Notes under the pieces: model-generated
The model's database searches: none
What the model saw: the letters and a program-made list of their open reading frames with translations, nothing else
Told to the model about the DNA's origin: nothing
Made by a program: the position numbers and the translations under genes
Source: Streptomyces sp. WZ.A104
Lineage (GTDB): Bacteria; Actinomycetota; Actinomycetes; Streptomycetales; Streptomycetaceae
Direction of reading: 5' to 3'
Length of the DNA: 64,000 bases
Assembly: GCF_002382885.1 (NCBI RefSeq)
Contig: NZ_NWVL01000002.1
Location: forward strand, 160,945-224,944
Shown here: positions 57,767 to 64,000 of the stretch, piece after piece
How positions within the stretch are numbered: the stretch's first letter is position 1
Layout: each line of letters starts with the position of its first letter

Positions 57767-59266
57767 TTACACATCTTCCTGACGGTCCAGCACCGAGGCC
57801 AGCGCCTGCTCGAACCCGGAGGACTCGGAGGCACCCGCGGTCGGGTCCTGCTGCCGTACGTCGATGACGTGACCGGTCAGCGCGGAGAGCAGGACGTCCA
57901 GCGAAGTGCGCGCCACGGCCTCCGAGGAGAGCAGCGACCCCTCGGGCTCCTGGCCGAACGCCTTGGTACGCATGGGGGTCGCGGTGCGCTCCGGGTTCAC
58001 GCAGTTGACCCGGATGCCCTCGCCCGCCCACTCGTCGGCGAGCGCCTGGGTGAGGTTGACCATGGCGGCCTTGGTCGAGGAGTACAGGCTGTACTCGGCG
58101 CGGCCGCGGGTGTAGCTGCTGGAGGTGTAGAGCAGCAACTGCCCCTGGGTCTCGGCGAGATACTTGTACGAGGCGCGGGCGATCTGGACGGGCGCCAGGT
58201 AGTTGACGTTCAGCGCCTCCTGGATCGTGGTGTTGTCGGTCTCGGCCAGCCTGCCGATCCGCAGCACGCCCGCGGTGTTGATGACGTAGTCGATACGTCC
58301 GGTCTCGCCGTACGCCTTGGAGAGCGCGTCGTCCACGTGCTCCGGGTTCTCCACGTGCGTACCGGTGGTGGAGCGGCCCAGGGCGTACACCTTCGCGCCG
58401 TAGCTCTCGGCCAGGGCCGCGATGTCGGCGCCGATGCCGTACGAACCGCCGAAGACGACGAGGGTCTTGCCGGTGAGGAGCTCCCGGTAGGCGGCCTCGT
58501 CGGCCTGGCGCGGGGCGGCGGTGGAGGCCAGCTGGAAGAGCTTGTCCGTGATGAAGACGTCGACCGGCTGGGTCACCTTCATGTTGTACTCGTCGCCCGC
58601 GACCACGTAGATCGGCACGTCGGGGAGGTACTTGAGGACCACCGAACAGTCGTCGGTGGCCTGGAAGTTGGGGTCCCCCGCCGCAACCTCGTACGCCTTG
58701 CGGATGGTCGAGAGCTTGAAGGCCTGCGGCGTCTGGCCGCGGCGCAGCCGGGAGCGGTCGGGCACGTCGGTGATGAACTCGCCGTCCTCACCGTGCGTAC
58801 GGGTCACGATGATCGTGTCCGCGGACGGGATGGCGACGTCGACGGCCTGGTAGCGCTCCAGCGCGTCGACGCAGTCCTTGATCACACGCTGTGACAGCAG
58901 GGGGCGAACCGCGTCATGGAAGAGGACGTTGCGGTCCTCGCCCTCGGCGAGGCCCTCGCCGAGGGCCGCGATGGCGCGCTCGGTGGTCTCGTTGCGGGTG
59001 GTGCCGCCCTCGATGATCCGGGTGACCTTGGACAGTCCGGCCTTGGCGACGATCTTCTCGACGTCGGACACGAATCCGGGCGCCATCAGCACGATGACGT
59101 CGTCGATGTCCTCGGCGTTCTCGAAGATTGTCAGCGTGTGCTCGATGACGGCCTTGCCGGCGATCTTCAGCAGCTGCTTGGGGATCGACAGGCCCACGCG
59201 CTGTCCGGTACCACCAGCGAGCACGACCGCTGTGGTCCGGGGCTTGGCTTCGTGCGGCACAGACAC
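57767..59266 (-). CDS. Bifunctional cytidylyltransferase/SDR reductase (CDP-ribitol synthase-like)
   Basis: 499 residues in two domains. Residues 1-240 are an IspD/TarI-like cytidylyltransferase (AVVLAGGTGQRVGLSIPKQLL, VLFHDAVRPL, TPQAFKLSTIRKAYE, DDCSVV). Residues 270-480 are a short-chain dehydrogenase (LVVFGGSYGIGADIAALAE, VINTAGVL, YSLYSSTKAAMVNLTQALADEW with YxxxK). This order matches Haemophilus Bcs1/Acs1, which reduces ribulose-5-phosphate and couples it to CTP to make CDP-ribitol. With two TagF-like enzymes alongside, a poly-ribitol-phosphate teichoic acid is likely. IspD for isoprenoids is a separate gene elsewhere, so this should not be called ispD. Confidence 0.92.
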   Translation of the reverse strand: MSVPHEAKPRTTAVVLAGGTGQRVGLSIPKQLLKIAGKAVIEHTLTIFENAEDIDDVIVLMAPGFVSDVEKIVAKAGLSKVTRIIEGGTTRNETTERAIAALGEGLAEGEDRNVLFHDAVRPLLSQRVIKDCVDALERYQAVDVAIPSADTIIVTRTHGEDGEFITDVPDRSRLRRGQTPQAFKLSTIRKAYEVAAGDPNFQATDDCSVVLKYLPDVPIYVVAGDEYNMKVTQPVDVFITDKLFQLASTAAPRQADEAAYRELLTGKTLVVFGGSYGIGADIAALAESYGAKVYALGRSTTGTHVENPEHVDDALSKAYGETGRIDYVINTAGVLRIGRLAETDNTTIQEALNVNYLAPVQIARASYKYLAETQGQLLLYTSSSYTRGRAEYSLYSSTKAAMVNLTQALADEWAGEGIRVNCVNPERTATPMRTKAFGQEPEGSLLSSEAVARTSLDVLLSALTGHVIDVRQQDPTAGASESSGFEQALASVLDRQEDV

Positions 59267-59742
59267 AGACGACCTACCTTGCTATGACGGGGGAACAGTG
59301 TGATGGTCGCACTCTCCGTGACCGTCTCGCAAGGTGGACGTCGTCCGCCGCTAGGCCTGCGGAAACCCGCAGTTCACCATCTGGCCAGGGAGGTTGGGCG
59401 CCGCCGAGTCGGCACGCGGGGTGACCGAATCCACAGACTTGTTGCGTAATCCGCACATCTGAAGCACGCGCACCCGGAGTGACCGGCGGGAACCGTCCGG
59501 CACCCGGGCCCGAGGCTACCGGACGACCCGCCTCCGCAAGGACGGGCCGTGGGGGTGGTGCCGCCGGCGGGGGCCGGGAGCTGGGGGCCCGGGAGCCGGG
59601 ATGCCGTACGGCGGGGATCGGAGGGTTCTTCGGCGGGCGGGCCCGGGATACTCCCCGGCCGGAGGGCCGGGAAGGCCCTCGGGCACACAAGCCCGGAAGG
59701 CTCTTCCGCGGGCGGGCCCGGAAGGCCCTCCGGCACGCGGGC
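59267..59742. other. Intergenic region between CDP-ribitol synthase and obgE
   Basis: No gene is supported in this 476-bp stretch. The part from 59540 to 59740 is extremely GC-rich, with imperfect direct repeats of a ccggaaggccctc-like unit (around 59680, 59700, 59725) and many gggcccg palindromes that probably act as the obgE terminator. The cytidylyltransferase promoter should lie between 59270 and 59460, but no clear hexamers are seen. Confidence 0.5.
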
Positions 59743-61179
59743 CTAGAAGGGGTCGAACTCGTCGTATTCCTTCTGCGCGTCGTCGCGCTCGGCCTCCCGG
59801 TCCCGGCGGCGCTGCGCCGCCGGGCGCGGGGCCTCCAGGCGGTGGTCCTCGCCGCGGCGGCCCAGCATCTCGGCACCGGCCATCACGGTCGGCTCCCAGT
59901 CGAAGACGACCGCGTTCTCCTCGGGGCCGATGGCGACGCCGTCGCCCGCCCGGGCGCCCGCCTTCATCAGGGCCTCCTCGACCCCGAGGCGGTTGAGCCG
60001 GTCCGCGAGGTAGCCGACGGCCTCGTCGTTGTTGAAGTCGGTCTGCCGCACCCAGCGCTCGGGCTTCTCGCCGCGCACCCGGTAGAGGTCCTGGTCCTCC
60101 GCGGTGACCGTGAAGCCGGTGTCGTCGACGGCCTTGGGGCGGATGACGATGCGGGTCGCCTCCTCCTTCGGCTTGGCGGCACGCGCCTCGGCGATGATCC
60201 CGGCGAGCGCGTAGCTGAGCTCGTTGAGGCCCTTGTGCGCGATGGCGGAGACCTCGAAGACGCGGTAGCCGCGGGCCTCCAGGTCGGGGCGGATCATGTC
60301 GGCGAGGTCCTGGCCGTCGGGGATGTCGACCTTGTTGAGGGCGACGATGCGGGGCCGGTTCTCCAGGCCGCCGTACAGGCGCAGCTCCTCCTCGATCATG
60401 TCGAGGTCGGAGACGGGGTCGCGGTCGGACTCCAGGGTCGCGGTGTCCAGGACGTGCACGAGCACCGAGCAGCGCTCGACGTGGCGCAGGAACTCCAGGC
60501 CGAGGCCCTTGCCCTGGCTGGCGCCGGGGATGAGCCCGGGGACGTCGGCGATGGTGTAGACGGTCGAGCCGGCGGTGACGACGCCGAGGTTCGGTACGAG
60601 GGTGGTGAAGGGGTAGTCCGCGATCTTCGGCTTGGCCGCGGAGAGCACCGAGATCAGCGAGGACTTGCCCGCGCTCGGGTAGCCGACGAGGGCCACGTCG
60701 GCGACGGTCTTGAGCTCCAGGACGATGTCCCGGCTCTCCCCGGGCTCGCCGAGCAGCGCGAAGCCGGGGGCCTTGCGGCGGGCGGAGGCCAGCGCCGCGT
60801 TGCCGAGGCCGCCGCGGCCGCCCTGACCGGCGACGAAGGTGGTGCCCTGGCCGACGAGGTCGGCGAGCACGTTCCCGGCCTTGTCGAGGACCACGGTGCC
60901 GTCGGGCACGGGCAGGACGAGGTCCTGGCCGTCCTTGCCGGAACGGTTGTCACCGGCGCCCGGCTGGCCGTTGGTGGCCTTGCGGTGGGGGCTGTGGTGG
61001 TAGTCCAGCAGCGTGGTCACGGACTGCTCGACGACGAGGATCACATCGCCGCCGCGTCCGCCGTTGCCCCCGTCGGGGCCGCCCAGCGGCTTGAACTTCT
61101 CACGGTGTACGGAGGCGCAGCCGTGGCCTCCGTTACCCGCGGCGGCATGCAGCTCGACGCGGTCCACGAAGGTGGTCAT
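59743..61179 (-). CDS. obgE: GTPase ObgE/CgtA
   Basis: 478 residues. The Gly-rich Obg fold (residues 1-158) includes GGDGGRGG-like repeats ([14 protein letters not shown]). The G domain follows, with [29 protein letters not shown] (G1/G2), DVPGLI (G3) and NKVD (G4). The actinobacterial OCT domain is at about 340-420 ([23 protein letters not shown]), ending in a charged tail. Obg binds 50S subunits and links GTP level to development in Streptomyces. ATG 61179 has GGAGG 9 nt upstream. It follows rpmA, the standard rplU-rpmA-obg order. Confidence 0.97.
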   Translation of the reverse strand: MTTFVDRVELHAAAGNGGHGCASVHREKFKPLGGPDGGNGGRGGDVILVVEQSVTTLLDYHHSPHRKATNGQPGAGDNRSGKDGQDLVLPVPDGTVVLDKAGNVLADLVGQGTTFVAGQGGRGGLGNAALASARRKAPGFALLGEPGESRDIVLELKTVADVALVGYPSAGKSSLISVLSAAKPKIADYPFTTLVPNLGVVTAGSTVYTIADVPGLIPGASQGKGLGLEFLRHVERCSVLVHVLDTATLESDRDPVSDLDMIEEELRLYGGLENRPRIVALNKVDIPDGQDLADMIRPDLEARGYRVFEVSAIAHKGLNELSYALAGIIAEARAAKPKEEATRIVIRPKAVDDTGFTVTAEDQDLYRVRGEKPERWVRQTDFNNDEAVGYLADRLNRLGVEEALMKAGARAGDGVAIGPEENAVVFDWEPTVMAGAEMLGRRGEDHRLEAPRPAAQRRRDREAERDDAQKEYDEFDPF

Positions 61180-61234
61180 GGTTGGTGCCTCCAGGTACAG
61201 CAGGAAAATACGGAATTGTCTCTGTCGTAACACG

Positions 61235-61287
61235 CCGAGGGCGGACCCGCTTCCCCGTTCGCCGGGAAAGCTGAGATCCGCCCTCGG
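61235..61287 (-). terminator. Hairpin between rpmA and obgE
   Basis: ccgagggcgga (61235-61245) pairs perfectly with tccgccctcgg (61277-61287). It starts 38 bp beyond the rpmA stop; it may attenuate read-through into obgE. Confidence 0.8.
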
Positions 61288-61324
61288 AAGGTGCTGTGTG
61301 TCGTTCTGCGCGCGTCGAAAGAAC

Positions 61325-61582
61325 TCAGACGGCGAGCGGAACGATGTTCACGACCTTGCGGCCACGGTGCGTGCCGAACTCCACCGCACCGGCGGTCAGC
61401 GCGAACAGCGTGTCGTCGCCGCCACGGCCGACGCCCGCGCCGGGGTGGAAGTGGGTGCCGCGCTGGCGGACCAGGATCTCACCGGCGTTGACGGCCTGAC
61501 CGCCGAAGCGCTTCACGCCGAGCCGCTGAGCATTGGAATCGCGCCCGTTCCGAGTGGACGATGCGCCCTTCTTGTGTGCCAT
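61325..61582 (-). CDS. rpmA: 50S ribosomal protein L27
   Basis: 85 residues. It begins [28 protein letters not shown], the extended N-terminus that reaches the peptidyl transferase centre, and continues [28 protein letters not shown]. No Firmicutes-type cleavable N-terminal extension is present. It starts 14 nt after rplU, so the two are co-transcribed. Confidence 0.99.
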   Translation of the reverse strand: MAHKKGASSTRNGRDSNAQRLGVKRFGGQAVNAGEILVRQRGTHFHPGAGVGRGGDDTLFALTAGAVEFGTHRGRKVVNIVPLAV

Positions 61583-61596
61583 GTGTTCTCAGTCCC

Positions 61597-61917
61597 TTAC
61601 TTCGCAGCCGCGGGGATACCGGTGACCTTGATCGCCGTGTACTGCTGGCGGTGACCCTGGCGACGGCGGTAGCCGGTCTTGTTCTTGTAGCGAAGGATGT
61701 CGATCTTCGCGCCCTTGTGGTGGTCCACGATCTCGGCCTGGACCTTGATCCCGGCCAGCACCCACGGGTCGCTGGTCACGGCGTCGCCGTCGACAACGAG
61801 CAGGGTCGAGAGCTCGACCGTGTCGCCAACCTTGGCAGTGGAAATCTTGTCAACCTCAACGATGTCGCCGACAGCAACCTTGTGCTGGCGACCACCGCTG
61901 CGCACGATGGCGTACAC
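61597..61917 (-). CDS. rplU: 50S ribosomal protein L21
   Basis: 106 residues. It opens [23 protein letters not shown] and ends in the [18 protein letters not shown] signature. GTG 61917 is used, with GAGAGAGAG upstream. Longer in-frame starts run into the structured leader and are rejected. It is first gene of the rplU-rpmA pair, with a nested hairpin in the leader. Confidence 0.98.
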   Translation of the reverse strand: MYAIVRSGGRQHKVAVGDIVEVDKISTAKVGDTVELSTLLVVDGDAVTSDPWVLAGIKVQAEIVDHHKGAKIDILRYKNKTGYRRRQGHRQQYTAIKVTGIPAAAK

Positions 61918-61953
61918 GCGGATCTCTCTCTCGCTCGGAACGGATCCCCTGAT

Positions 61954-62015
61954 GCCAGCCGCTCGCACGGGCCGGGGCCCGTGTCGATCCGGAAGGATGA
62001 GCGGCCTCTCCTGGC
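61954..62015 (-). promoter_or_regulatory. Structured rplU leader RNA
   Basis: Three nested perfect stems are seen. The outer is gccag/ctggc (61954-61958 with 62011-62015), the middle ccgctc/gagcgg (61959-61964 with 61999-62004), and the inner cacgggcc/ggcccgtg (61966-61973 with 61976-61983). An internal loop carries ccggaagg. The element ends 37 nt upstream of the rplU start. The layout is that of a ribosomal-protein autoregulatory leader, with L21 or L27 as the likely ligand. Confidence 0.7.
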
Positions 62016-62182
62016 GGACGGCGCGAACACCGACCGTTACCGGGAGGGATGTGCTCAGGGGTAGGTGCGTACGGAAACACACCGAGGGTCAAGGTTACGG
62101 GGCGGGGTGACGGGGGTCAAACCGGGTCCGACCGCCGCCTTGGAGGCCTTGGACGTCCCGGATGCCCGACGGGGCTTCACGC

Positions 62183-62615
62183 TCAGGGCAGACCCTCTCC
62201 CGGGTCCACGTGTTCCGCCTCCTCGCCCTCGGGGTCACGGGGGCCCGCACCGGTCAGGGCGAGGATCAGGTAGGCACCGCGGGCGGGCCCCACCCTCGCC
62301 CCGCACGTTCAGCACCCCGCCGACGCCGTCCTCGTCGGCCACGAACCCCGCCGGGTCCAGGCCGAGCCTCCGGGCCAGCGTGCCCACCGAGGCGAGCAGC
62401 CGGTCCGGCGCGGCCCCGTCGCCCGCGGCCCCGCCTTCCGGGAGGGGGCGCACCACGAGGAGGTCGGCCAGGAAGCCCCCGCGCAGCCCGTCCGGGTGGG
62501 CCGCCTCTACCGCCACTGATACCGGCTGGAGCTCGGAGATCAGCGGCAGCCAGGTGCGCAGCGCTTCCTCGGCTGTGCGCACGCGTTCCAGGTTGAGCCG
62601 GACGCGGCAGACCAC
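62183..62615 (-). pseudogene. Frameshifted conserved-looking gene of unknown function
   Basis: From a GTG at 62615 the frame encodes VCRVRLNLERVRTAEEALRTWLPLISELQPVSVAVEAAHPDG, LRGGFLADLLVVRPLPEGG and PDRLLASVGTLARRLGLDPAGFVADEDGVGGVLNVRGEGG, with good helix/strand patterning and normal codon use. Near 62283-62300 it turns into a Pro/Arg-rich end, while the adjacent frame gives GAYLILALTGAGPRDPEGEEAEHVDPGEGLP and a stop at 62183. A one-base insertion within a GC run explains this. It is either a decayed gene or a base-call error. The start is uncertain and the family is unrecognised. Confidence 0.5.
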
Positions 62616-62868
62616 TTCGCCGGAGAGAACCGCATCAGCGCGACACGTACCCCTTCTCCTTCGGGCCGCCGGGGCCCGTACCGCCCCGGCCGCGATCCCC
62701 ATTGTGGCTTTGCGGAGAAGGTTTTGACGGACCGTGAACGATTGTGCTGAGGCAGGTAATGTTCCCGCGGAATCACAGGACACGCCGCGTTTCCCTTCAA
62801 CACCACAAGTAACAGGCGCAGTTGGGGGATGCGTGCAGTTCTGTACCGACGTATCCCGAACGGGAAGG

Positions 62869-64000
62869 ATGCACGTCTTGTCGCCTTCGTTGTGGAGCAG
62901 ACGCCGGATACTCGCCACCGTCGCCGGAGCCGCGGCGGTCCCCGCCCTGCCATCGATCCTCACGCTCAGCGCCTCTCCCGCCCACGCGGCTCCGACCGCG
63001 CCCGGTGATCCGGAGAACGGCCTCCCCGCCACCGATCAGGGCAAGGCCGTCTGGGCCTACAAGACCGGCGGGCGCGCTGTTCGTGAGGGGGCGGCGGCCG
63101 CGCTCGTCGGCACGCCGGCCGCGCTGACCGCCTTCCTCACCACCGAACTGCCCGCCGCTCGCGCGGAGGACAACCGCTTCGCCATCCTGACCAGCCTCTC
63201 CGAGGCGGGCCGGTCCGTGACGGACAGCGCGAACGCGGCGCTGTCCGGCGGGGACGAGGCGATCGCCGAGTTCCTGAGCGACGGCTTCGTCGCACCGGTC
63301 AAGGAAGACCTGCGGGTCGCGGTGTTCTCCGCCCTCAACCACGGTGGCACCGCGGTGAAGCGCGAAGCCTCCAAGGCCCTGGACGCCAACACCGAGGAAG
63401 CGTTCGAGACCTTCCTGAGGACGACCCAGTACACAGCGCAGGAGGAGGACGACCGGGTAGCGGTCTTCACCATCCTCAGCACCGCTTCGCCCGAGGTGAA
63501 GAAGTACGCGCAGCGCGCCTTGGAGGACGGATCCCCCGAGGCGATCCGCCTCTTCCTCTCCTCCGGCCAGCACATCGCCCGTGCCCGCGACGAGGAAGCC
63601 GCCACGATCGAGCAGCTCGTCGCGATCGTGGAGCGCGAGGGCAAGCGCGCCAAGCAGACGACGGACAAGGCCGTCGCCTACTCCGAGCGCGCCAAGGAGG
63701 CCGCCGAGAAGGCCAAGACCGCCGCCCTGAAGGCGGCGGAGGAAGCCAAGGCCGCCCAGCAGGACGTCCGCAAGTCGGCCAGAGCCGCGAACAACGCCGC
63801 GAGCGCCGCCCGCGGGGCCGCGTCCGCCGCCAATACGGCCATCGCCGCCTCGCGTACGGCCCAGGCCGCCTCCAGCCGCGCCGCCCAGGCCGCACAGGCC
63901 GCGGCCGCTGCCGCCGCCTCGGCCGGAAACGCCGCCGCCCGCGCCTACAACGCCGCGATCGCCGCGTCCAAGGACGCCTCGAAGGCCTCCGCGGCACGCT
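62869..64000 (+). CDS. ALF-repeat exported protein, 5' part (runs off window)
   Basis: At least 377 residues, open at the right edge. The N-terminus has a Tat-like signal: WSRRRILATVAGAAAVPALP, then a small-residue stretch ending SPAHAAP. Residues about 65-245 hold four ALF-type repeats of roughly 43 residues, each with a VREGAAAAL/SANAALSG-like helix followed by FL (AFLTTEL, EFLSDGF, TFLRTTQ, LFLSSGQ). From about 250 onward is an Ala/Lys-rich coiled coil (AKEAAEKAKTAALKAAEEAKAAQQ ...), nearly pure Ala/Ser near the edge. Such Streptomyces proteins often end in toxin, peptidase or lectin domains, which would lie beyond 64000. ATG 62869 follows GGGAAGG only loosely. Confidence 0.88.
   Translation, partial: MHVLSPSLWSRRRILATVAGAAAVPALPSILTLSASPAHAAPTAPGDPENGLPATDQGKAVWAYKTGGRAVREGAAAALVGTPAALTAFLTTELPAARAEDNRFAILTSLSEAGRSVTDSANAALSGGDEAIAEFLSDGFVAPVKEDLRVAVFSALNHGGTAVKREASKALDANTEEAFETFLRTTQYTAQEEDDRVAVFTILSTASPEVKKYAQRALEDGSPEAIRLFLSSGQHIARARDEEAATIEQLVAIVEREGKRAKQTTDKAVAYSERAKEAAEKAKTAALKAAEEAKAAQQDVRKSARAANNAASAARGAASAANTAIAASRTAQAASSRAAQAAQAAAAAAASAGNAAARAYNAAIAASKDASKASAAR

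Noticed and set aside
57767..59266. Calling the cytidylyltransferase gene ispD
   Set aside because: The fused SDR domain and teichoic acid neighbours fit a CDP-ribitol synthase rather than isoprenoid synthesis.
62162..62596. A 144-residue plus-strand open frame after rplU
   Set aside because: Extremely Pro/Arg-rich and antisense to the better-patterned frameshifted gene.

Overview
The window is about 72% G+C, and nearly every gene has the strong third-position G/C bias of an actinomycete. Gene content and order (hrcA-dnaJ with a CIRCE operator, nadD-LCP-rsfS, proB/proA, two spore-wall family membrane proteins, rplU-rpmA-obgE, an ALF-repeat exported protein) point to a Streptomyces chromosome core region. 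No insertion sequence, integrase, prophage or CRISPR array is visible. Most genes lie on the minus strand.

Layout. 0.3-9.5 kb: an MFS transporter, then a leftward run of an adenine/adenosine deaminase, rnz, a HIT protein, a decayed gene remnant, rsmE, nitronate monooxygenase and the heat-shock pair hrcA-dnaJ. 9.6-17 kb: a DUF3097 protein, a large membrane protein with an extracytoplasmic ligand-binding domain, hemW and a SpoIIE-type phosphatase. 17-23.3 kb: fadD-type acyl-CoA ligase, lepA, rpsT, holA. 23.3-32.3 kb: small enzymes (YceI, NAT, PPOX), comEA-comEC (comEC is frameshifted as read), degV and a one-TM protein. 32.4-35.5 kb: leuS, preceded by what looks like a complete classical leucine attenuator. 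35.8-39 kb: a two-gene redox module (b-type membrane protein plus NuoF/ferredoxin-like protein). 39-40 kb: two identical tRNA-Ala genes flanking two zinc-ribbon micro-proteins. 40-49 kb: histidine phosphatase (CTG start), rsfS, LCP/LytR_C protein, nadD, two single-TM micro-proteins, M48 protease, two SCO2583/SCO2584-like proteins, proA. 49-59.3 kb: proB and a wall teichoic acid type cluster (two CDP-glycerol/ribitol phosphotransferase-family enzymes, a GT2 glycosyltransferase and a fused CDP-ribitol synthase). 59.7-62 kb: obgE, rpmA and rplU with a structured leader. 62-64 kb: a frameshifted unknown gene and the start of an ALF-repeat exported protein that runs off the right edge.

Functional themes. 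Translation and ribosome biology dominate (lepA, rpsT, leuS, rsfS, rsmE, rnz, obgE, rplU, rpmA, tRNAs). A second theme is the cell envelope and sporulation wall: LCP protein, SCO2583/2584-like proteins, and teichoic acid enzymes that could make CDP-ribitol from ribulose-5-phosphate and polymerise polyol phosphate. Three cis-regulatory RNA or DNA signals can be read directly: the CIRCE operator at hrcA, the leucine attenuator at leuS and the nested hairpin leader at rplU. Two genes (the leuS leader peptide and proA) have a -10-like hexamer ending 6 nt before the start codon, suggesting leaderless transcripts.
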